DNA from: CAYLSV01 sp964386435 | Lineage (GTDB): Bacteria; Planctomycetota; Phycisphaerae; Tepidisphaerales; Tepidisphaeraceae | Assembly: GCA_964386435.1 (NCBI GenBank) | Contig: CAYLSV010000043.1 | Span: 1 to 29,687, forward strand | Length of the DNA: 29,687 nucleotides | Direction of reading: 5' to 3' | Shown: one piece after another, positions 23,096 to 29,687 of the stretch | How the letters are laid out: each line of letters starts with the position of its first letter | How positions within the stretch are numbered: position 1 is the stretch's first letter | Program-made: the position numbers and the translations under genes | Notes under the pieces: model-generated | What the model was told of the DNA's origin: nothing | The model's input: the letters and a program-made list of their open reading frames with translations, nothing else | Database searches by the model: none

Positions 23096-23181
23096 TGCCC
23101 GGGACTGGATTCGAACCAGCACGATCTTTTACGATCACTACCACCTCAAAGTAGCGCGTCTGCCAATTCCGCCACCCGGGC
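23096..23181 (-). tRNA. tRNA-Leu, anticodon GAG
   Basis: An 86-nt class II tRNA. The acceptor stem GCCCGGG pairs perfectly with CCCGGGC, the D arm is standard, the anticodon stem is CTACT/GGTAG and the anticodon loop is TTGAGGT, giving anticodon GAG (23145-23147 on the plus strand reads CTC). A long variable arm contains a GATC/GATC stem, and the T loop is TTCGAAT. The discriminator base is A. The bases after it are TC, so the 3' CCA is not encoded and must be added by a nucleotidyltransferase. Confidence 0.96.
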
Positions 23182-23221
23182 CAAGGTTGGGCGGACAGCG
23201 TAGGCCACACCCCCCGGCGGC

Positions 23222-24505
23222 TCAAGTGGGGGCCGTGTCGCCAGGCAGAATCAGCCCCGCGACGGCTTGACGAATGTCGTCCTGCGTGATCGACTCGCCG
23301 GCACGGTCGAGCATCAACCCGGCGGCACGTCGGAGCAGCTCTTTGATGAACGCGGGGCTGCGGCCGTCGGTGCGCCGGAGGGCGTCGTCAAGTGCATCGT
23401 TCGTGATCGGGGCGCGGCCGGCGTGGAGGGCGATGAGCCGCCGGCGGGCGTCGGCGTCGGGCAGCGGGAACTCGATCGCCTGATCCACCCGCCCCGGCCG
23501 CTGGGCCAGCGCCGGCTCCAGCGCCGAGAGGCGGTTGGTCGTCAGCACAAAGATCACGTCGGCCGACTCACGCAGGCCGTCCATCTCGTTGAGCAGTTTG
23601 TTGAGCATCACCTCGTCGCAGCCGTCGCGCATCTGCGTGCGGTCGCGGGCGACGAGGTCGACGTCCTCGACAACCACCAGCGCCGGCTGCAGCAACCGGG
23701 CGAGGGCGGCGTACTCGCTGAGCAAGCCGATTTGCTCGGCCGTCACCAGCAGCACGGTGTGGTCGGGCAGGCGGGTGGCGAGGTGGCGGATGGTGTGCGT
23801 CTTGCCGGTGCCGGGCGGGCCGTGGAACAGCAGCCCCTTGCGGGTCGAGAGGCCCAGCTCGGCGAGGCGCGGCCGCTGGCGGATGAAGTCGAAGACGTTG
23901 CTGCGAAGCGCCTCGGCGGTGGCGGCGGGCAGGATGAGTTGGTCCTCGGCGACCGCGTCGAGGCGGTGGACCTTCAGCGAGCCGGTGCGGCCGGAGTAGC
24001 CGTCGCTCTTCTCGAACGAGAGGATCTTCCCGCGGTAGCACTTGGCATCACGGATGGCCTGCTCGATGCGGGCGAACAGTGTCGTTGCTGCGCCGCTGTC
24101 GGGCAGGGCGGCGACGTCGAGGTGCTGGCCGTTGGACTCGCTGTAGTGCTTGCGCGGCGAGAGCAGGACGGCGTACTTGCCGTGGTCGTCGTCGCAGAAC
24201 CACAGGCCGAGGGCGAGGCAGGTGGCGGGCTCGGCTTCGCCGGTGTCGACCTCCTCCCGCTCGGGCGCCGCGGCGACGCACGGGTAGTCCTCGTCCGGCG
24301 AGATGAGCCGGGCGAAGTTCATCTCGTCGTACCGGGCGTAGATCCCGGTGAAGGCGTCACCGGCTGGCAGCAGTTCGTCTAGCGCCTGCTGCAGATCGGC
24401 CCGGCTGTGCAGCGGGTAGCCGCGGCGGCGGACGGCGTGCTCGGGCCGATCGTCGCCGAAGTGGTGGGCGAGCAGGTCACGAATCAGCGTCGGCTCGGCG
24501 GGCAC
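23222..24505 (-). CDS. AAA+ ATPase with uncharacterised N-terminal domain (first of a pair)
   Basis: 427 residues from GTG 24503-24505. Residues about 1-165 form a soluble domain I cannot name, with strands such as TGIYARYDEMNFARLI and CLALGLWFCDDDHGKYAVLLS. Residues about 185-420 form a classical AAA module: Walker A GPPGTGKT (229-236), Walker B LVVVEDVD (276-283), sensor-1 Asn N324 in LTTNRL, arginine-finger region QRPGRVDQAIEF (335-346) and an all-helical lid. It is closest to the COG0464/SpoVK-type ATPases. No protease, FtsH-like zinc motif or membrane helix is fused. It is followed by tRNA-Leu and preceded by another AAA gene on the same strand, 159 bp upstream. Remodelling of an unknown partner is inferred. 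Confidence 0.88.
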   Translation of the reverse strand: MPAEPTLIRDLLAHHFGDDRPEHAVRRRGYPLHSRADLQQALDELLPAGDAFTGIYARYDEMNFARLISPDEDYPCVAAAPEREEVDTGEAEPATCLALGLWFCDDDHGKYAVLLSPRKHYSESNGQHLDVAALPDSGAATTLFARIEQAIRDAKCYRGKILSFEKSDGYSGRTGSLKVHRLDAVAEDQLILPAATAEALRSNVFDFIRQRPRLAELGLSTRKGLLFHGPPGTGKTHTIRHLATRLPDHTVLLVTAEQIGLLSEYAALARLLQPALVVVEDVDLVARDRTQMRDGCDEVMLNKLLNEMDGLRESADVIFVLTTNRLSALEPALAQRPGRVDQAIEFPLPDADARRRLIALHAGRAPITNDALDDALRRTDGRSPAFIKELLRRAAGLMLDRAGESITQDDIRQAVAGLILPGDTAPT

Positions 24506-24588
24506 GCCGGAGTGCTACCGCAGCAACGCCGTCGCGAAAAGCGGGCCGCCCTCGACGTCTACCTTTCAAAGCCTGTGACAGCACCCGT

Positions 24589-24617
24589 GTAGCTGCGGAT
24601 CAGTGATCCGCAGCTAC
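24589..24617. repeat. 29-nt palindrome, copy 2
   Basis: 13-nt arms GTAGCTGCGGATC and GATCCGCAGCTAC with spacer AGT, identical in the arms to the copy at 18894-18922. It lies in the 159-bp gap between the two AAA+ genes, in the 3' region of the upstream one (24665-25966), so it could form a terminator or processing hairpin there. The rest of the gap shows no other feature. Confidence 0.8.
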
Positions 24618-24664
24618 AGATCCGCTCGCTCAGATCTTTGAGCAAACCAACTGAACGAAGCCCG

Positions 24665-25966
24665 CTATCGCCCGTTCGGGTGCAGGCCGAAGGGGGTTTC
24701 GAAGGGGCGGGGGAAGCCGCGGGTGCTGGTTTCCATGCCGGCCTTGACGTTCTCGAGGGCTTCCTGCAAATCGTCTTCGGTGCGTTCGTCACGGTGGTTG
24801 CGCAGCGCCAGGACGCCGCTGAGGCGGACGATTTCCTGGAGGTGGGCGTAGCTCAGACCGTCGCTGTCGGCGGCGAGCTTGGCCCGGCGCTCCTCGCTCA
24901 ACTCGGGCAGCAGCTTGTCCCACAGGCGGCGGCGGAGCTCGACCTCGGGGTTGGGCACCTCGATCACCGCGTCGAACCGCCCCGGCCGGCTGTTGATCGC
25001 CGGGTCGAGCTCTTCGGGGTGGTTGGTCGTGGCGACCAACAGCAGCGGCTCGCCCTCGGCGGGGAGTTCGAGGCCGTCGATCAGGTTCAGGAGCCGGGCG
25101 ACGTCGATGCGCTTGAGCAGCCAGTCGAGGTCCTCGATGACCAGCATTGCCGGGGCGCTCTCCCGCCAGCGGCGAAAGACGTGGTCGAGGTCGTCGTTGT
25201 CGAAGCCCTCCTGCGGCCGCAGCGTTTGGGCGGTGACGTCGGGCATCTCGGCGGCGAGGAGTCGGATGAGCGAGGTCTTGCCGTTGCCGGGCGGGCCCCA
25301 GAGCAGGATGCCGCGCTTGGGGGCGACGCCGAGCTTGTGGTAGAGGTTGCGGGTCTTCTCGTCGGTCAGCACGCTGGCCTCGCGGCGGATCGACTCGAGC
25401 AGCTTGTCGTCGACGACGAGTCGGCTGGCGAGCTGTTCGGGCTCGCCGCGGTCGAACGCCCGGCCGTCGCGGGCCGCGCCGCGCATGACCTGCCACTGCG
25501 CCCGCTGGTCGGTGCGGCGGAGTTCCTTGAGCCGCTTGCGCAGCGCGTCGTAGCCGGTTGGGTCGCGGGTGGCGATCAGCCAGAACCAGTAGCTGCCGTA
25601 GTCGGCCGGGTCGTAGGTGATCCAGCGGGCCAGCGCCATGCCGAACTCGGGCAGCATGACCAACCCACTGGGCAGGAATTCGGCGTCCTTTTCGTCCTTG
25701 CGGCGGACCACGTCGAACGGCGGCCGACCGCCGGCGAGGCCGGGCAAAGTTTCCCAGCAGTCGGCATGATCCGGCAGCAGGGCGGGCAAGTGGACGTCGA
25801 TGTCGTAGAGGCCCAGATCGCCCGGCAGCGAGATGTTCCACGCGGCGGCATCCACGTGGTGCTCGGCGAGGTGCTCCCGCAGCACGGCCGACCCCCGCTC
25901 GCTCATGACCACCTCCGGCGGCAAGGCACCTTTGGACGGGGCGGGATGGGCAACGGGCGCGGTCAT
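24665..25966 (-). CDS. AAA+ ATPase with a different N-terminal domain (second of a pair)
   Basis: 433 residues from ATG 25964-25966. Residues about 20-165 form a domain with no recognised name, unlike that of the neighbouring AAA gene: LYDIDVHLPALLPDHADCW, GLVMLPEFGMALARWITYD and GSYWFWLIATRDPTGYDALR. The AAA module spans about 185-405: Walker A GPPGNGKT (224-231), Walker B MLVIEDLD (274-281), sensor-1 N315 (VATTNHPEELDPAI) and arginine fingers in SRPGRFDAVIEV (326-337). It is transcribed just before the other AAA gene, separated by a palindromic repeat. The two catalytic modules are only moderately alike, so this is not a recent duplication. The GPPGNGKT Walker A recalls the BCS1/SpoVK-like group. 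The protein is soluble and the role is unknown. Confidence 0.88.
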   Translation of the reverse strand: MTAPVAHPAPSKGALPPEVVMSERGSAVLREHLAEHHVDAAAWNISLPGDLGLYDIDVHLPALLPDHADCWETLPGLAGGRPPFDVVRRKDEKDAEFLPSGLVMLPEFGMALARWITYDPADYGSYWFWLIATRDPTGYDALRKRLKELRRTDQRAQWQVMRGAARDGRAFDRGEPEQLASRLVVDDKLLESIRREASVLTDEKTRNLYHKLGVAPKRGILLWGPPGNGKTSLIRLLAAEMPDVTAQTLRPQEGFDNDDLDHVFRRWRESAPAMLVIEDLDWLLKRIDVARLLNLIDGLELPAEGEPLLLVATTNHPEELDPAINSRPGRFDAVIEVPNPEVELRRRLWDKLLPELSEERRAKLAADSDGLSYAHLQEIVRLSGVLALRNHRDERTEDDLQEALENVKAGMETSTRGFPRPFETPFGLHPNGR

Positions 25967-26047
25967 GGCAATTTTGGCGGCAGAACGGGCAGGATAGGCG
26001 CGTCGGCGGGGCCTTCCATTGGCAGAATGTTCCGCATGGGCATTCGC

Positions 26048-27220
26048 CTATTCCGCGGCCGGTTCCTCGTCGCCTAGGACGTTTTCGATGTACAAACGCT
26101 TGACCACCACCATTGCCGCGGCGACGAAGGGGGCGGCGAGCAACACGCCCAGCGCGCCGATGAGCGCGCCGCCGATGACCTGCGCGATGATCAGCAAAGC
26201 CGGGGGCATGTCGACGGCCTGCTTCTGAATCATGGGCGTGAGGAGATAGCTTTCAAGCGTTTGGATGCCCAGGTACAGCAGGATCACCCAGCCCGCCAGT
26301 GCCGGGCCGCCGTCGCCGGTGCCCAAGGCGAGCAGGATCGGCGGGATGACGCTCAGGACCGGCCCGAAATTGGGAATGAAGCACAGCAGGCCGGTGAGGA
26401 TGCCCAGCGTCAGCGGCAGCGGCACGCCCAGCAGCCACAACCCGATGCCGGTGAGCGTGCCCAGAATCGTCATGTTCAAGAGCTGGCCCATTGTCCACGC
26501 GGCCAGCGTGTGGCCGACCTCCACGAGCGTCTCCCGCAGCCGCGGCCGGTGGCGGGGCGGGGCGAGCCTAACGCCGCCGTTGATGTAGAGTCGCGGTTCG
26601 AGGGCCAGGTAGACACCCGTCACGGCGACAAGGGCCGCGCCGCCGACCAGCGTGACCACGCTCGACAGCACGCCGAGGGCGCGGCTCAACGTGCTGCGGA
26701 TGTCGAACCCGACCGGCAGTTGCCCCTCGCCGCGTTCTTCGGGCGTGGACGCCTGCGCCGCCTGCTGCGGCGGCGGCGGTGCCTCCTGCGTCGCCGGGCC
26801 GCCGAGGGCTTCTGGGAGTTCTTCGGGTAAGCTCTCCTCCGGCAGGGCCACGTCCACCATCGATCCGTCGATCCGCTCACGCAACCCGTCCACCGCCGCC
26901 TGCAGGTTGTCCGGCAACTGCTTCGTCAAGCCGTCGTACGCCAGGTAGCCTGCCGCGGCCACCAGCAGCACGAGCAGCCCCGCCAGCCCCAGCACGCCCG
27001 CCTTGGCCGGCAGCTTCGAGTTGTCCGTGACCCACCGCGCCGCCGTCCGCAACGTCGCCCCGACGATGAGCGTGAGAAACGCCACCGCCAGCCACACCCG
27101 CACCTGCCAGAACAGGTACACGAGCGCGAACAGCCCGATCAACAACGCCGCCGCGATTAAAGCCCGCCGGGTGAAATGCACATCGCCATCGGCCGGCGGC
27201 GGGTTGGCAGGGGAACTCAT
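26048..27220 (-). CDS. AI-2E / PerM-family transporter
   Basis: A 390-residue polytopic membrane protein from ATG 27218-27220. The hydrophobic pairs at about residues 18-60 and 72-95 and the conserved C-terminal half, GLLCFIPNFGPVLSVIPPI and ESYLLTPMIQKQAVDMPP, define the AI-2E exporter/PerM (UPF0118) family, which includes TqsA and putative solute permeases. The substrate cannot be told. Residues about 118-175, a normally short periplasmic or soluble stretch between helices, form a long Pro/Glu/Gln-rich insert containing QEAPPPPQQAAQAS. It is transcribed after the TgpA-like gene (92-bp gap) and before the AAA pair (81-bp gap). Confidence 0.9.
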   Translation of the reverse strand: MSSPANPPPADGDVHFTRRALIAAALLIGLFALVYLFWQVRVWLAVAFLTLIVGATLRTAARWVTDNSKLPAKAGVLGLAGLLVLLVAAAGYLAYDGLTKQLPDNLQAAVDGLRERIDGSMVDVALPEESLPEELPEALGGPATQEAPPPPQQAAQASTPEERGEGQLPVGFDIRSTLSRALGVLSSVVTLVGGAALVAVTGVYLALEPRLYINGGVRLAPPRHRPRLRETLVEVGHTLAAWTMGQLLNMTILGTLTGIGLWLLGVPLPLTLGILTGLLCFIPNFGPVLSVIPPILLALGTGDGGPALAGWVILLYLGIQTLESYLLTPMIQKQAVDMPPALLIIAQVIGGALIGALGVLLAAPFVAAAMVVVKRLYIENVLGDEEPAAE

Positions 27221-27312
27221 CGGCCCACCCTACCGACAACCGCCCGATCCCGCAGCGGCCGAACCACCTCCTCGCCGACAAGTCGCTCAGCGGGTTGGCC
27301 CGGATGAATGAT

Positions 27313-29598
27313 TCACGTGGTCGGGGCGAGTTGGCGTTGGAGTTCTTCCAGCGTCACCCGCAATTTGCGTTGGCGGCGCGGCGTGAGGTGGCCGTCGCCG
27401 TAGCGGACGTCGTAGTGGATGGCCGTCAGGCGGCGGACCGTGTCGTAGGCGGCGGTGGGCAGTGTGGTCAGCGACTCGGCGAACTCGCGGGGCGTCTGGT
27501 GACGGCGGCGCTTGAGGCCGTGGCTTTCGAGCAGCTGGATCAACTCGTCGTAGAAGGCGAGCTGCCGGGCGAGGCGGCGGCGGCGGCCGGGAGGCAGATC
27601 GGCCAGCCCGATGCGGCGGGCCCGGCGACGCAGCCGCCACCGCTCGAAAGCGAAGTAGCCGACGAAGCCGATGACCGCCACGATCATCACGGTGATGACC
27701 ACCGTCAGCACGCTCTCGGCCGTGGTCAGCCGGCGGTCGCTGAGCCAGCGATTGGCGTCGCCGATGTTGGCGGTGGTGTTGATCGCCGTGTTCTGCAGCT
27801 GGTACTCGACCTGCTGATACAGGTTGTCCCGCGTGGTGCCGTCGTAAGCGACGACGTTCTCGGCCCACTGGTACTCGAAGAAGTCGATCAGATTCTTGAA
27901 CTGCTCCCACGCCGAGGCGGCGACGGGCTCGGGGGCTTCGCGGCCGCTGGTCGGGTCGTAGCGCCGCCAGCCCTTTTCGGTGCGGACCTCGACCCACGCG
28001 TGGGCCTGGCTCTGGCGGAGGATGTAGCTGCCGGTGGTCGGGTTGAACTCGTCGGTCTTGAACCCCACCACGACTCGGGCGTCGAGGCCGACCGATTGGC
28101 ACATCAGCGCCATCGCGCCGGCGAAGTACTCGCAGTGCCCTTTTTGCCACTCGAACAGAAACTGCTCGATCGGGTCGGTGCCGCCGAGCAGCTCGGCCTC
28201 GCGGGTGAGGTCCAGGGTGTAGGTGAACTCGGTTTGCAGGTAACGCTCGATGTTGGCGGCGATGGCCGAGTCGAAGCGGGTGACGGCCACCGGCCCGGCG
28301 GCGCGGCGGGCGGCGGCGAGGCTGGTGCGGGAGCCGTCGGGCGCCGGCACTTCGCCGCTGACCTCGGGCCGGAGAGTCAGCTCGCGGATGCGACGGCCCA
28401 CGCGGTCGGCGAAGTCGATCGGCCGGGGCGTGCCGATGCCCGAGGGCAGCGCGTCGACGCTCCACACCTCGTAGCTCAACCGCTGGCGGAGCGGGTCGGT
28501 GAGTTTCAGCACGCCGTCGCCGCCGGTATGGCGGACCGCGATCTGGGCGGTGGGGCGGATCATGCCGATGCCGCGCATGCCCAGGAGGGTGCGGGTGCCG
28601 GTCGGTTCGAGGGTGATGTCCTGCCGCCAGTAGCGCAGATCGCGCGGCCAGAAGTTCTGTTTTACGCCGGCCGGGATGATCCGCGGCGGCCGCTGGTTTT
28701 GCCCGCCCGCATCAACCGTCCGCCGCCACTGCCACGCGCCGGGGCTGTCGGGGTCGGCGTCGTAGGTGTCCAGCACGTTACCCCGCAAATAGACCGTGCG
28801 GCCGTCGGTCACCCGCTCGTCGTCCGGGTCGAACAGCGACATGTACCCGGCTTTCGTGTCATTCTGCTGGATGCGGGCCACGTCCTGGAAGCTCACCTCC
28901 TCGGAGAGGCCCGTCAGCGCCTGCTCGGGCCGGAACGGCTGCATCGGCCCGAGGAACCCAGCCCCCGCGCCCCGCGGGAACGCCAGAAACACCACGACGC
29001 CCGTGAGCACCGCGACGACCGAGACGAACGCCGTCAGCCGCCGCATGGAGCGAGGGAAGTGCCGTTGATCCTGCCGCAGCGTCAACGGGTGGAAGCCTTC
29101 GTCGCGGTGGTCCTTCAAGCCCATCGCCCGCTTGGCCACGTCCGTTTCGACCTTCAGGTGAAACAGCAAACAGCAGTACAGCGCCAGGAACAGGTACGCG
29201 ATGAACATCAGCCCGAACACCAGCGAATCGGTGCTGATGGCGCTGGCGACCATGAGCAGCAGCGACAGCACCAGCAGCTGCGCCTCGTCCCGCGCCGCCC
29301 GCCGCTCGAACAGTTTGACCAGTTGCAGCACGACCAGGAATTTTGCCACGATCAGCACCGGGTACGGCTCGCGCAACAACTGCAACCCGAACGGCAACGC
29401 CACCGCCAGGGTGAGCAAGTTCGCCGCCCACCGTGGGATCGGCCGGAACGCGCCTCGCTTGACCAGCACCGCGTGCACCACGACGCCGCCCGCCCCCAGC
29501 AGCCACCAACCCACCCCGCCCGCCGCCACGGCGAACCCGGTCATACCGAGCAACAACAGCCCGTACAGCACCGGGCGAAATTGGCGGATGTCGTACAT
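27313..29598 (-). CDS. TgpA-like membrane transglutaminase (DUF3488 + transglutaminase core + DUF4129-like tail)
   Basis: 761 residues from ATG 29596-29598, with GGAG 7 nt upstream (complement of 29606-29609). An N-terminal membrane region of about five or six helices (residues 8-45, 58-95, 105-148, 187-207) matches the DUF3488/TgpA N domain. A large extracytoplasmic region then carries the transglutaminase-like triad C489 (QKGHCEYFAGAMALMC), H533 (QAHAWVEV) and D548 (RRYDPTSG). A single helix at about 643-665 and a cytosolic Arg-rich tail with LKRRRHQTPREFAESL, DUF4129-like, close the protein. Relatives usually sit with a MoxR AAA ATPase and a DUF58 protein. These are not in view but could lie upstream beyond 29687. 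Probably involved in envelope protein or peptidoglycan remodelling. Confidence 0.92.
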   Translation of the reverse strand: MYDIRQFRPVLYGLLLLGMTGFAVAAGGVGWWLLGAGGVVVHAVLVKRGAFRPIPRWAANLLTLAVALPFGLQLLREPYPVLIVAKFLVVLQLVKLFERRAARDEAQLLVLSLLLMVASAISTDSLVFGLMFIAYLFLALYCCLLFHLKVETDVAKRAMGLKDHRDEGFHPLTLRQDQRHFPRSMRRLTAFVSVVAVLTGVVVFLAFPRGAGAGFLGPMQPFRPEQALTGLSEEVSFQDVARIQQNDTKAGYMSLFDPDDERVTDGRTVYLRGNVLDTYDADPDSPGAWQWRRTVDAGGQNQRPPRIIPAGVKQNFWPRDLRYWRQDITLEPTGTRTLLGMRGIGMIRPTAQIAVRHTGGDGVLKLTDPLRQRLSYEVWSVDALPSGIGTPRPIDFADRVGRRIRELTLRPEVSGEVPAPDGSRTSLAAARRAAGPVAVTRFDSAIAANIERYLQTEFTYTLDLTREAELLGGTDPIEQFLFEWQKGHCEYFAGAMALMCQSVGLDARVVVGFKTDEFNPTTGSYILRQSQAHAWVEVRTEKGWRRYDPTSGREAPEPVAASAWEQFKNLIDFFEYQWAENVVAYDGTTRDNLYQQVEYQLQNTAINTTANIGDANRWLSDRRLTTAESVLTVVITVMIVAVIGFVGYFAFERWRLRRRARRIGLADLPPGRRRRLARQLAFYDELIQLLESHGLKRRRHQTPREFAESLTTLPTAAYDTVRRLTAIHYDVRYGDGHLTPRRQRKLRVTLEELQRQLAPTT

Positions 29599-29687
29599 CG
29601 TTGGGCTCCGGGAAAGCGTAGGGGAGGAGGAGTTAGAGCATGTTCGGAACAGGTATAGCGCGATGGGCGGGTTTGTGCGATGCTTGT
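29599..29687. other. Upstream region of the TgpA-like gene, to window edge
   Basis: 89 bp containing the GGAG ribosome binding site of the TgpA-like gene. No further gene start can be supported; whether an upstream gene is in the same operon cannot be seen. Confidence 0.4.

Noticed and set aside
23096..23181. tRNA-Leu as an integration site for a genomic island
   Set aside because: No integrase and no repeated tRNA 3' fragment (attR-like copy) was seen in the window, and the adjacent genes show no contrast in base composition by eye.
23222..25966. AAA+ pair as an anti-phage defence system
   Set aside because: No nuclease, sensor or other defence effector accompanies them, and their neighbours are a permease, a transglutaminase and a tRNA; the claim would be speculation.
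24638..26077. Very long plus-strand open frame opposite the second AAA+ ATPase
   Set aside because: It is antisense to a gene with intact Walker motifs; the Gly/Val/Arg/Glu-rich, motif-free protein is typical of a shadow frame in high-GC DNA. The same applies to 10767-12956 and 27295-29658 on the plus strand and to 2067-3020 and 7721-9352 on the minus strand.

Overview
The window is high-GC bacterial chromosome and most probably comes from the phylum Planctomycetota, perhaps class Phycisphaerae. This is inferred from protein signals: an N-terminal LETRRLLA motif (a variant of the LEPR-type signal common on secreted planctomycete proteins), a PEP-CTERM sorting tail, a dockerin-like C-terminus on a BNR-repeat protein, a XylR-type regulator with an AraC DNA-binding domain, and many GTG starts. 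No rRNA or marker gene in the window settles the taxonomy.

Layout. 1-3.1 kb: end of a nucleotidyltransferase-fold gene, a SAM methyltransferase, and ilvD (branched-chain amino acid synthesis). 3.1-7.2 kb: two regulator/target-like pairs. A XylR-type regulator is divergent from a PEP-CTERM surface protein, and a phytanoyl-CoA-dioxygenase-like enzyme is divergent from a cupin-AraC regulator. 7.4-10.5 kb: a small hypothetical gene and a large secreted BNR-repeat protein with a carbohydrate-binding-like region and dockerin. 10.7-13.7 kb, all minus strand: a YacL-type PIN/TRAM membrane protein, uppP (undecaprenyl-PP recycling) and pgsA (phospholipid synthesis), separated by inverted-repeat elements. 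14.0-15.2 kb: two adjacent, related small membrane proteins. 15.4-18.7 kb: rimO and folC, divergent across an octamer-repeat palindrome. 19.0-23.2 kb: a small unknown gene, a CPBP-type membrane protease, a class-V aminotransferase/cysteine-desulfurase-like enzyme, a transglutaminase-like protease, a second methyltransferase and tRNA-Leu(GAG). 23.2-29.6 kb, all minus strand: two consecutive AAA+ ATPases with different N-terminal domains, an AI-2E/PerM-family permease and a TgpA-like membrane transglutaminase.

Genes are mostly housekeeping or envelope related, with some accessory secreted and regulatory genes. No insertion sequence, prophage, CRISPR array or recognisable defence island was found.

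The most distinctive content lies between the genes. At least four kinds of palindromic intergenic repeat recur within 30 kb: (1) a REP/BIME-like element at about 13.79, 15.27 and 18.73 kb, with an exact 36-nt match between two copies; (2) inverted elements with heptamer-repeat arms at about 11.93, 12.92 and 20.04 kb, placed 2-5 nt after stop codons, two of them 48/55 identical; (3) an octamer-repeat inverted element at about 16.95 kb whose arms differ by one unit; (4) two copies of a 29-nt palindrome with identical 13-nt arms at 18.89 and 24.59 kb. These and the paired AAA+ ATPases are the best leads for something undescribed.
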